From Chrysemys picta bellii (Eukaryota; Chordata; Testudines; Emydidae): a DNA stretch of 64,000 nt. Location: assembly GCF_011386835.1 (NCBI RefSeq), contig NC_088805.1:14318836-14382835 (forward strand), written 5' to 3'. Every line of letters starts with the position of its first letter. The stretch's first letter is position 1. Shown piece after piece: positions 34,609 to 45,278 of the stretch. The position numbers and the translations under genes were made by a program. Below the pieces are notes generated by a model. The model was not told the DNA's origin and did not search any database. It saw nothing but the letters and a program-made list of their open reading frames with translations.

Positions 34609-36515
34609 CCCCAAGGCATCACACACACAACTGCCTGCTTCCCTCGTGCCTCCAGGGCACTTGCTTTCTAGCATCTCAGCGCTCATAGGCTTGAAGGATA
34701 AATGGTGGAATCTCCATTGATGGAGACAAATTCCGCTGCTTGGGGGACTCTGGTTTCACGGGGCAGATTCCCGGGAGCCCACTGGGAGAAGGGCCATGTG
34801 TTTCCCAATACAGCTCACTGTGCATAAGGTCAGGCTATCTGAGAACAATGCTGTATCCACAGCAGTCAGTGGCTCTTCACTGGCCAATATAACGAGGCTG
34901 GGCACGGAAATCCTTTTGAAAACGCGCTCAGGAATGAGGCTTTGGGCGGGGAACTCTGTGCTGTCTGCTGCCCTTTGGGAGCTGCTTGCCCCTGAGGGGT
35001 TTTGCTGTCTGCTCTCATTACAAGGCAGCACTGAGGCAGGATCTCTGTGTGTGAGGCCGGGGGTTGAGGGGTCCAGACACAGCAGTGAATCGCTGAGTGC
35101 CAGTGGCCCGGTGCAGAGCAGGTTGTTACTGGCACAGGACCCCAGGAGGGGAGATGAACTCTGGGGCGATGGTAGCCATGTGCATGGGATCCCATAGGCC
35201 CAGCGGTGTCAGACAGAGCGGTCTGAGGGACGGGGCTGGGAGAGGCAGTGCTGGACTGTGACATGGCTGCTGGGCTGGTGCACCCTGCATCTGGCTGTGC
35301 TTGTGGGTGACCTTACTGTTGTGCGAACGCCAGGCCCAGGTGAGTCCTAACCAACCTCTGGTTTCTACATAACTGAGTCACAGCATATTGCAATATCATT
35401 TACAAACGCAGTTCGGACACGGCGATTAATAAATCGCCCAGCTCCCAGTTGCCCAAGACTTGAGGTGTAGGAAGTACGCAGGCGAAGGGAACGCGTCACG
35501 GCGCCGTGTGCTGTTGCTATGGGATGGTGTTGTGGCTGATACGGTGCTCCAGGGATTCCGACTTAGGTGGAGAGTCACAAAAGAGCAGCAAAAAGAACAG
35601 GAGTACTTGTGGCACCTTAGAGACTAACAAATTTATTAGAGCATAAGCTTTCGTGGACTACAGCCCACTTCTTCGGATGCTATATGCATCGGAAGAAGTG
35701 GGCTGTATCCGAAGAAGTGGGCTGTAGTCCACGAAAGCTTATGCTCTAATAAATTTGTTAGTCTCTAAGGTGCCACAAGTACTCCTGTTCTTTTTGCGGC
35801 TACAGACTAACACGGCTTCTACTCTGAAACAAGAGCAGCGTGACACACGGGAGTGGTGGGAAGAGACTGGCTTTGTTTCCAAGCCTCAGTCACCTGCCCT
35901 GGGGCAGAGGCTGAACACGTCTGTCTGTTATGTGACAGGGTCAGTGCCCACTGACTCCGGGGGTGCCGTTACAAGCCATATGAAAGGAGTCTGGTGACTT
36001 GAGGGCCCCCTGAAATCCCCTTTGACTCAGGATCGCCAGTAGGGTTCCAGGAGCAGCCAGGAGTTCCCTGGTTCTCCCCCACGACGCTTGGGCCTTGCTC
36101 TGTGGCAATGGGTGCTGAAACCGCCCCCAGAAGAGCTAAGTCAGCACAGGAGCCGCTAAGGGTCCTGCCAGCCCCTGGCTCGGTGAAAGAGCAGCTAAGA
36201 TGTCAGATGAAACACAGGCTCCCCCACCCTCCTCGACCCCACTCACCGGGTCAGAAACGGCCCTTTGCCGCTTCAAGGCTCCGTGCTCTGTGTCTGACTC
36301 TCCCGGGGGATCTCAGGGATTATTTGGATGCTGGGGCGTTGCAGCCAGGCCTGGCTTCGTTCCCTGGCCGCGCTGCCTCAGCCTGGCCACTCACAATGGT
36401 GGGCTGCTGCTCTAACTGCCTGGCCCTGAGGTCTGACTGACCCCTCGAGTTTCCTTCACTCTGCCTCGTTTAATAATTTCAGGCCACACTGACCCTGCCG
36501 TGGTCTGCAGGGCTC
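34609..36515. other. Intergenic between V segments C and D
   Basis: No exon recognised. Contains a hairpin-type repeat at 35587-35797. The remaining sequence shows no internal duplicate in the window. Confidence 0.5.
35587..35797. repeat. Long inverted repeat of a turtle-type interspersed element
   Basis: The left arm ('aaaagaacaggagtacttgt' onward) is matched by its reverse complement ending near 35797, with arms of about 90 bp and the centre near 'tatatgcatcgg'. The phrase 'gcttatgctctaataaattt' is one I recall as very common in turtle genomes. Likely head-to-head copies or a snap-back copy of one SINE-like family. Confidence 0.75.
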
Positions 36516-36523
36516 ATTTACAT
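36516..36523 (+). promoter_or_regulatory. Octamer variant ATTTACAT, promoter of V segment D
   Basis: One mismatch from ATTTGCAT, 150 bp before the ATG, with GGCTCTAAAGC at the TATA position. The only V promoter in the window without a perfect octamer. Confidence 0.7.
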
Positions 36524-36665
36524 AGTGGGTTGCCCCTGCCCCACAGCGACAGGCTCTAAAGCAGCCACCGGGGGGGTTACGAAGTCAGCACTGGGCTGCA
36601 AACCAGCAGAAGCCCTGCTACTGAGTCGGGCTCTTTCTCTTCTCTCTCCATCTCCTCCTGGCGCC

Positions 36666-37119
36666 ATGGCCCAATGTGCTCTGGCTCTCTGCCTCCTGCG
36701 GCTGTCCCTGGCAGGTGATGACGCTAGGAATTCAGGGCACACACAGAGTACAGCATGGATTTGGCTGTGGTCACTTCTAACATGTCTGTTTGTTTCTCAC
36801 AGCTGCCGGTGGCCTATTTACTCAGCCGGCCTCGGAGACTGTGTCCCCAGGAGCCACTGTCAGACTCTCCTGCGCCATGAGCCGTGGGACCAGCATCAGT
36901 GGCTACTACATAAGCTGGCTGCAGCAGAGAGCAGGGAACCCTCCGAGATACCTGCTCTATTACAAAGACGAAGCTGCCAAGGGTCTGGGGTCTGGGGTCT
37001 CTGACCGATTCTCAGCTTCCAAAGACGCCTCCACTAACACCTGCCATTTAATCCTCACCGGGGCCCAAGCAGAGGACGAGGCGGATTATTACTGTCTCAC
37101 ATTGAGTGCTGCTGTGGGT
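36666..37119 (+). CDS. Lambda V segment D (intact, weak RSS)
   Basis: Leader 36666-36714 ([16 protein letters not shown]), V exon 36803-37119. Domain: [20 protein letters not shown], Cys in [49 protein letters not shown]. No stop or shift before the RSS. The promoter octamer has one mismatch and the RSS nonamer is poor, so use may be low. A Cys sits in FR3 (NTC), as in segment C. Absent from the right-hand copy. Confidence 0.85.
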
Positions 37120-37158
37120 CACAGTGCGACAGGCAGATAGGGAACTGAGACTGAATCC
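37120..37158 (+). promoter_or_regulatory. 23-spacer RSS of V segment D (poor nonamer)
   Basis: CACAGTG (37120-37126), 23 bp spacer, ACTGAATCC (37150-37158), which keeps AC..AA.CC only partly against ACAAAAACC. Confidence 0.82.
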
Positions 37159-39714
37159 TCCGAGCACCACGGATCCTCCCTGGGCTTGTTCTGTGTGTGA
37201 GACCCCTCGGCCTCCTCTCAGGAAGGCAGCAGAGGCTGGATTTGCCCGTGGGCCTCAGGCACAGTGTGGCGGGGAGCTGGCTGTGAGGGAACTGCACAGG
37301 CCTTTGCCTCCACGAGATCTGCAGAATGGCCTCCTGGCAGGTTCTGCCTTGATTTCACTCCTGCAGCGCCCTGGAGCACAGCGCTGAGGAAGGGCTGGTC
37401 TGTTTTCCCAATAACGCAGCAGCAGGGAGAAGCGGAGCCGAAGGAGCCGCTGGTGATGGTGCCAAGTGCAGCCCCCAAAAGATTGGCCCCTGCCCTTGCA
37501 GTGAAAGGGTCCCTGATCACAAAGGCACCGTACCTGTAAAGAGGATAATGCCACGGAGTGAGGAAATTCGCTCTGTCCCCTCCTGAGAAGGAGACAAAGG
37601 CGAATGAGAAGAGAGAGGTAGGCGACAGACGGCCAGGTGGACAGCATGAGTGTGTGTGCTGGGCCATGGCAGTGCAGTGTCAGAACATTACAGCCAAACA
37701 GAGGCAGAAATCAACGTCTGCCCCATTCCCGAGCATGAGAACAATCGCCCGTGTCTTACTCCCCAAGTCCTAAAGCTTCTATTATATTACCCACGCGCTG
37801 AGTCCCAGCGCAGTACCTCCCCCCGTCCCTAGAGGGGAACATTGCTCTGAAATGCCAAGAAACGGAAGATGACCGCTATGGACCGGTCCCTGTGTGCTGG
37901 GGAATGGGACCCCTGTGATGCTTGACGGGGAGCAAAGATAATGGTTCTTGGTGGACGGAGTGAAAACAATGGTAACAGCTTTGCTAAAAGAAATAAGGGC
38001 TGTTCCTGCTCAGTGGGGTGGGCAGCCTGTGAGCAATGGAGGCCTGTGGTTACGTCCCTAGCCCAGCCGCAAACTGCTCAGCAATCCCAGAGCCCCAGCG
38101 GCCGTGATGGGAGAACCCGAAAGCAGCTTGGTGTGGAAAAACATGGACTTACTCAAACATCAGGAGCAGTCGAGGGTTCCCCTCCTGTAGCCCTCAGACA
38201 TCCCCCCTCTGCAAAACACCCCAGGGCCCCTCTGCCCTTGGTCACCACCTCTTCCCCCTGGGAACAGCACTGTCGGGGAGGAAAGGCTAAAGATTGCCCC
38301 ATCCCCAGCAGCAGGGCCCAGGTTAGGATTTGTGCCATAGCCAGTGTTCCCGAGAAAGGGAAGGAGCTGGGTGAAACTGCACTGGAGGCAGCTGGCCTGT
38401 GGGGCAGCCCCCTGCTCTCTGTGTTAAAAGGTCTGTCTCGCAGCATCTTCCTCTGGAATTTCACCTTCTCTTATGCCCCTAGAAAGGGCCAGAGTGCACA
38501 GATCCCTGCCCTGATCCTAGGAGAGCCACTGATCTCCTGGGAAACTCAGCTCTGTGTAGAGGGTTAGCACGAGGCCTAGGCACCACCTGAACCCTCAGGA
38601 CAGATCCCCCACCCCAGTGAGAGGGGATCTTACACACTTTGGGGTTCCCCACAAGGAGTCAGAGAGCCCATAGCCAAAGCCACTGCCTGGAAAAGGACCC
38701 CTGTGTGTTGCTCGCCCAAAGAACCGAGTCAACAAAGGACGTGCGGCAAACAGGAGTGGAAGCCAGAGGCAGTGACTTCTCCTGTGGCTACGTGGAGCAG
38801 TTTATTAAGCAAGGTGAAGCAGCCACATTTTCTCCCGCTGTGTGCTGAGGGCTGCCCAGACGAGGTGGCACAGAGCCACAAAGGTGGCAGCAGAGAACAT
38901 GGTTAACACGGCCGTTGGATGGAGAAGGGAGGTGAAGAGACTAAAAGGGGGAGCGGGGCGCTTATGGAGAACGGGAGAAAACTTGAGGGCCTCTGCGGAT
39001 TGCAGCAGGGGCAGTACGACATGGGTGGAGAGGATCTCTCAGCTAGGCTGGGCCAAGCCATGTACGGCTTTATAGGTCAAAACCAACACCTTATTCTCTG
39101 CTCAGAAACCAATGGGCAGCCAGCGCAGCCTGGTTTAAAGGTTTTGTAAATGGATAGACAATGGGGGTTGGCTCAGTCTGGGGGGTCATTCTGTGGAAGG
39201 AGCGGGTTTCCAGGAGGGGCTGGAGTGAGGCGAGTGGATGGCTTGGCAGCCCAGAATTGCCAGGGCATTCCCTGCATAGGGGGAACTTGGAAGGCAACAC
39301 AGAGACGGTTGTGAGAGGAGTGGATAGAGGGGTCACCAAGGCCGGTACCACTGGCAGAATCGAGCTGCTGGGACTAGGGCAGATATTGAGGCTGGGAGAA
39401 GTTCTGTAGGCCTTTGTGTGCAAGTACAAGCAGATTACACTTGAAGAAGCAGAGAAGAGGGATACCAAGAGGGAGGTAGTGTCAGGATGGGAGGCAGGGA
39501 GATGACTTTAGTTTCAGGGTTTTGTGTGAATTGGATGGGGCAGTGAAGGAGAGTTGGAGGCTGACTCCTACCTGTAGACCCTGACAATCTCAGCGGGGTA
39601 ATTGGACTTTTTTATAAGTCCTTTGAGAATTGCTTCAACTTATGGAGTCTCTGTCTTTCTCCCATGGGCTGTGGTGCATTTATAAGCCAGTGAGCAGGGA
39701 GCTGATTTGCATGG
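37159..39714. other. Intergenic between V segments D and E
   Basis: No exon recognised, despite an open frame of 208 codons at 37941-38567 that shows no domain. From about 38880 onward the sequence is duplicated at 60386 onward, in direct orientation, up to and past V segment E. Confidence 0.5.
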
Positions 39715-39722
39715 AGGGGCCG
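39715..39722 (+). promoter_or_regulatory. Octamer ATTTGCAT, promoter of V segment E
   Basis: Perfect octamer 99 bp before the ATG, followed by GGTTTAAGAG at the TATA position. The 'gcatttataagc' upstream is also TATA-like but lies before the octamer. Confidence 0.82.
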
Positions 39723-39813
39723 TTTGTGAGCTCTGGGGGTTTAAGAGTGAATTGGAGGGTTCCAGCCACAGACCCGTTTCCCTCAGGAAGCCGAGCTCGT
39801 CTGGATTCCCACC

Positions 39814-40304
39814 ATGGCCTGGGCCCCTCTGCTCCTCGCGCTGCTCACGTACTGCTCGGGTAGGGTAGAAAGTTGCCCCTGATTCTCTGCTCTGAGATGC
39901 TGGCAGCGGCTCAGCCCCTCTCACAGGTTTCACACAGGCAGAGCCACATTTCAGTTCTTTCCTGTCTCGTTCCAGGTTCCAGCTCGCAGCCTGTGCTGAC
40001 TCAGACGCCCTCGGTGTCCGTGTCCCCTGGAGAGAATGTGAGACTGGCCTGCACCATGCCCTCAGGATACAGCATCGGCAGCTACAGGGTGGAATGGTAC
40101 CAGCAGAAGCTGGGCAGTGCCCCACGGTTTGTGTACCACTATCAAACTAGCAGTGACCAGGGCAGGGGCACAGGGATCCCAGCACGATTCACCGTCTCCC
40201 CTGATTCCTCCAACAACCTCTGGAATTTAGTCATCTCTGGGGTCCAAGCAGAGGATGAGGCTGATTATTACTGTGCCGTATGGGATGGTAGTAGTTACGT
40301 TCAT
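39814..40304 (+). CDS. Lambda V segment E (apparently functional, second subgroup)
   Basis: Leader 39814-39859 (MAWAPLLLALLTYCS), V exon 39976-40304. Domain: SSSQPVLTQTPSVSVSPGEN, Cys in VRLAC, VEWYQQKLGSAPR, ARFTVSPDSSNNLWNLVI, DEADYYCAVWDGSSYVHH. It differs from segments A-D in leader length (46 instead of 49 coding bases in exon 1), in FR3 (TVSPD, NLWNLV) and in promoter spacing, so it belongs to a separate V subgroup shared with segment H. Confidence 0.9.
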
Positions 40305-40343
40305 CACAGTGATACAGTGAGATAGAGAACCGAGACCTAAACT
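40305..40343 (+). promoter_or_regulatory. 23-spacer RSS of V segment E
   Basis: CACAGTG (40305-40311), 23 bp spacer, ACCTAAACT (40335-40343). The nonamer differs from consensus at three positions; segment H has ACCAAAACT. Confidence 0.88.
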
Positions 40344-43300
40344 CTCCGTCACAGCTCTGTGCACCCCTGAAGCTCAGACCATGACATCCCTAAACACACA
40401 CTGACAAACAGAGAGAGAAGCCATTGGTAGTTTCTTGAACAATCACTGTCCCCTACACCCAGGCACCATCTGTCTGTTCTGCTCTAGGGCCTGCTGCAGA
40501 GGCTGGTGCACAGTGATGCACGTTTGCTTTAAATGCTGGGGTAGGCGAGTTATGACTGGAATCCAAAAAGAAAGAGCATCTGAGAGCTGGGTCAGTGTCT
40601 TTTGTCACTGATAGGCCTGACCTCTGCCAGCACCACGTCTCATCATGTCTCCTGTGCTCACAGCACTGCCAGCCCCAGATGTTCAAAAGTCATGAGTCAG
40701 GCCCCCCAAAATGATGAGATTGGTTTAGAAGTGAGAAGATGTTGAAAACATAAAACAGAATTGGCTCCTTTTTCTTTGCCTTCCGCTTCGTGACCATGTA
40801 GGTCACATGGGGGCTTATGTTTTCAGTTCTTCTCCACAGTCATGAAGCCAAAAACCTTACTTTCAATTTTTCATGAAAGCTGAGATTGCCATGACTCCAG
40901 GAGCTGGGGCTTTAAGATACACACCAAATATCAGGAGGTTCATGAGAGTACCATGAGAGTGGGTAACACTGCCACTCATGCCAGACATAAGCCACCCCCA
41001 TTTCTACACCACTGCCAACTCCCAACATCCTTGTAAATGATGGTGGGGTATTTACAGCCCCTTGGTGTTTCCCCAGGAAGCCAAAGCCTGCTCCCAGGGG
41101 ATTTGCTGTGGATCCCAGCCATGATCTGGTCTGTGACAGAGGCCTGCAGCAGTAGGGTCGGCAGAAGTTCCTCCCTCTCCAGCTTTTCAAGGGTGAAGGG
41201 AAACGAGAGTTGCCTAGAGACCCTGCGATCCAGCCAGTTGGGCTCAGTAGCCTGAAACAGCTCAGTTCTACGTGGAAGAGGCCTGTCCCCGGTCAGCAGG
41301 AAAGCAGGGGGGCCTGGCTGGAGGGGATCCCAGGGCTAGAGGCCCTTTAAAATAGGGGGTTGAGCCTCTGCTTCTCTGTGGGTTTGTTTGTGGTGGTGGT
41401 GAAATGGTGGAAGGAAATCCCTGTCCTGGAGCATGGGCTGGGCTGATTTGATCTCGATTCCACATGGCCTGGCAGTGAGGATGAACCTGCCCACGCTGAG
41501 CAGCCCGAGGGGCTGGCAGGGAGGAGGTTCTGTGGGCGTTGGGTGTGTGAACAGGGGGCCAGTGAGGCAGGGAGTCGGGGGCCCCTAAGGGGGGGGGGGA
41601 GTCTGTCACTGTTATAATACAAATCATCATCAGTAAAGACTTGTCAGTTCTGTATCCAGCGGGTCTCATTTCAGCCGGTAACTAGCGTTCTTGGGTGGCA
41701 TTAGATTCCCAAGTCAAGTCAGGTGTGGAGGGGAATATCCTGCAGTTCCACTGTAAACCGGTTCTGTGATCTGCCGAAAGGAAAAGCACATCCACTAACT
41801 TTGTGTTTCACGTTCTTTGCACAGTGAAATGGAGCAGCAGGCAGGATGCGGGGAATAAGGGCCATTCAGGTGGGTGACTATTTAAATGATCCACGACTTC
41901 AGGCCAATAAAGTGACTCCATTGAGCCCTCTCATGTCATGTGCATTAACGAGCCAATAGAAGTGGGGCAGTTCGGAGCCGGGGGAACAATATTTACATTC
42001 CTTGTGGGTTGTTATAGGACTGGATTAAATACCCTTTGGGCTGCACTGGTCTGGTGCACATAAATCCTCTTGGAATGGACCAGGGCAGGCTGGGTGGAGG
42101 GTGAGAAATCTCTTTCTGTTGGGTGCAGTCTAGCAGATTGGTGGGTAGTACAAGGTGATAACTGCTGGTAATAAATGGTGAAAGCAGCAGTAATGAACAC
42201 AGAATAACTTCAAGGACCCGAGACACCAGTTAGAATGAGGGGGCAGGGATTTCTAGTGCACTGCTGGTGCTATGCCGTAATACATAAATCATAGCAAACG
42301 CTTCCAGGACCCAGATGCCCTGGACTCTGGAGAAAGCGATTTCAAATGGCAGAAAATAATTAAATAAAAACTTCCTACATCTCAGCGATCTCTTCTCATA
42401 GCCTTCCGGATCCTTGGTGCCCTGTCTGTAGAGCTCTCCCCGCATTCCCGGTGTTCTGTGGTACAGAGCATGTTATAATTATAATCCTGATTTGCCTCTA
42501 GTCCTATTTTTCATTAACTTCATTTTATTTTAATTGAACTTTCTTCGCTTTTCAATTAAAAAAAGCATTTAAGAACAGAAGGCTGCTGCAGTAGCTCTAT
42601 TGGTCTTTGTCCTGAGCGCCCGGTTTCTCCTTGTCAATCACTGGAGCCATAAACACAGTTGTATCCGAGCCTACCGAATAGCAGAGATGTGGGATGCAGA
42701 AGAGTTCCATACTCTGCTAGTGCCTGCCCTGGGAACGAGGGGGCAGAGATTTCTCTGCACATACCCAGCCGGCATCGCTCTGAAATCTACATGGACACAA
42801 TGCCTCAGCCCCTCCCGTTAAGCTGTACAAATCTATTTATTTGCAAGGAAACAATTTGTAACAGTGAAAAATAAGCAAAACAAGTAACTGCTTCCTGAAG
42901 TGGCTAAGAAGAGGTCGGCTATTGTTACAAATCTCAATTCCATGAGAAAGGAAAGGAACGAGATCACACCATGAAAGAACTCTACAGGGATCTAGGCCCA
43001 GGTGAGACCCCCAAAGAGCATGGGGCAGCACCACTGGAGTTAGTCAGTGTTTTGCCATTGATTTCAAAGGACATGGACAGGTGCGTCTTGGCACCCACCC
43101 AGAGCTGGGCAAAAGTAATTTGTCATATTTCCCTGATTTCACCCAAATGGTGGCCATTTGCATTGCAGGCAATTTCACATCCCCAAGTTTCTTTCTTTTA
43201 GGAGTATTTTTCAAAATGCTCCTTCCCACAGCCACTGGGAAAGAGTGGATTTTCCATGGTGTCACCCCCAATCCAAGTGCGCCGGAAACAATGAGCCCAT

Positions 43301-44678
43301 TTCACTAATAAATAGTGCTATTCATAATAACAATAACAACCTACACATACAAAATATAGAAACTAGGAGAGGGGTGAGAGCTTACTGCTGGGGGGAGTTG
43401 GCTGAGCAGAGGGGGATTTGGTTAGGGGCACCAAGGGCGTGGTGGGAGGAGAAAACTGGGGCTGGAAGGGACAGAGGCTCGAGTGGGGCTGAGAGAGCTT
43501 GGGGATGTTGTCCTTTATGTTTCCTTCATACTGCACCTTACATTGGGATCAGCCAGTTTCCCATTTGTGTTCACCAAGCATCTTCCCTCTACTCCTTCAA
43601 ACAGCTCCCAACGACCTGCAGCTTCAGTGAAAAATTCCAGCTGTAAAACCCGCCTGGCACTGTGTGTTTGTCCTGTTTCATCTTTGCTCTCTTGCACTGC
43701 CTTGTGCCCCCAGGCTGTCGCCTGTCTGGGGCAGGGCTGTGTCAGTTGTTTGACATATGTCACTGTTGTCTGACATCAGCTAAGCCAGCATCACTATGTG
43801 AATAAAAAGTCATTATTATTTTAGGGTGTATATAGTTATGTTTTCTGCCAGCCATTCCTTTGCTCTTCTCCTACTATATCTTGCTGAGATAAATCCCACA
43901 GGGGCGACTTTTCCCAACGAGGTGTTAATTTGTGCATGTGCAATGTATCACGCACCATCATTTGCACTCACTGTTGCTGAACACTATCCGATACACATAC
44001 AAGTGATTGGATTTCCTCACACATGTGCATATACTGTGAAAACTGGGTGTGCAAAGATCATGCACAAAACTAGTGAGCACAGACCGAAACTGGACTAAGC
44101 CCACTTTAATCTGGCCATAAAAGAACAAAATCAGAGGAAGTTCTGTGATGCACGTGATCTAGTTTATATTGATGACTGAGCACAAGGCAGCAGGAACTCA
44201 GTCAGTCAGATCTGGACAGCTGGACTCTTCCCGGGCAGCCCCTGTGGTCTGAGGAATGTAAACGCATGCAGGCCGATCACTGCACAAATAGAGCAGGTGC
44301 ACAGAAGGGAAAGTGCAGTGAAGAAGGGGAAGCAAACACTGCTTGCGACCACTAGATGGGGGCATTTTATTAACCTTGTGGCCAAGATCTGAAAAGCCAG
44401 TTTGTGCTGAAGGGTTTTCTGGGGACTGAGGGAGAAGTGATGAAAGTCTCGACATGGGCTTGCTCGGGTCGGTTGGGTTCTTTAGTACACACCTGGGTTG
44501 GGCTTTGGAAGACAAATCCATAGTTCAGCTTTTCCCCCTTTCTCCCATGCAAATCCTCTCACTGCTGGGAAAATCAGGGCCAGCAGAGTGATTACTGGGC
44601 AGGAGTAAGGCAAATGTGCTAAATGCCGACCAGAAGATGTCTCTGAGCAGTCGGGTACATCAGAGAGCACCACAGCTT
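40344..44678. other. Intergenic between V segments E and F
   Basis: No exon recognised. Several parts have older, diverged duplicates in the window: 41400-41720 with 46810-47110, 42250-42490 with 62240-62450, and 43380-43690 with 63677-64000. These are earlier duplications than the 20-31 kb block, judged by the lower similarity. Confidence 0.5.
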
Positions 44679-44726
44679 ATTTGCATGCTGGCTCGATCCA
44701 GCCTGGCCCCCAGGGCTCATTTGAAT
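44679..44726 (+). promoter_or_regulatory. Octamer ATTTGCAT plus decayed second octamer, promoter of V segment F
   Basis: Perfect octamer at 44679-44686 and ATTTGAAT at 44719-44726, 166 and 126 bp before the ATG. Spacing is like the twin octamers of segments A and G, so this is a twin promoter with one site mutated. GGCTCTAAAAGC follows. Confidence 0.75.
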
Positions 44727-44844
44727 GTGACCTGCCCCTTAGGGCTCTAAAAGCTGCTACAGGATTTCACAAAGGCAGGAACCAGTTGAAACCCAAGGAC
44801 AGGGTTGGCTCCTTCTCTCCCTCTGCCCATCTCCTCCCTGCACC

Positions 44845-45239
44845 ATGGCCCTGTGCGCTCTGCCTCTCTGTCTCCTGGGGCTGTTTCTGGCAGGTAATTC
44901 CCGACCAGGATGACTTTTGGGGGGCAGGAAAATGAGCTAATTAGGGGTTTAGCACAAGCCATGCAGCATTAACAGATCTGAGTTTTGTCTCTGGCAGGTT
45001 CTTGTGCCCAGCACGTGCTGACACAGCCGCCCTCAGTGTCAGGGTCTCCAGGGCAGACAGTGAAACTCTCGTGCAGCGTCAGTGGAGGATACGACATCAG
45101 TAGCAATGGAATAGGCTGGTACTGGCTCTGCCTCTGGCTCTGCCTCTGGAAGTGTTGGCTACTTAACCATCTCTGGGCTCCAAGCCGAGGATGACGCTGA
45201 TTATTACTGTCTGACTTGGGACGACACCGCTGAGATGCT
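44845..45239 (+). pseudogene. Lambda V segment F (internal deletion across FR2-FR3)
   Basis: Leader 44845-44893 (MALCALPLCLLGLFLA), V exon 44998-45239, only 242 bp against 316 in segment A. FR1 is good ([33 protein letters not shown]), then the sequence jumps directly from the FR2 WY codons into FR3 repeats of Gly-Ser-Ala-Ser, one base out of frame. The end ([13 protein letters not shown], then [10 protein letters not shown]) and the RSS are intact. Loss of FR2, CDR2 and part of FR3 with a frameshift makes it a pseudogene. Confidence 0.9.
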
Positions 45240-45278
45240 CACAGTGGTGTAATCAGAGCAGGAACCGAGACAAAAACC
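45240..45278 (+). promoter_or_regulatory. 23-spacer RSS of V segment F (consensus)
   Basis: CACAGTG (45240-45246), 23 bp spacer, ACAAAAACC (45270-45278). Perfect although the V exon is broken. Confidence 0.93.

Noticed and set aside
37941..38567. 208-codon plus-strand open frame
   Set aside because: Low-complexity composition without motif or signal; no duplicate to compare and no promoter seen.
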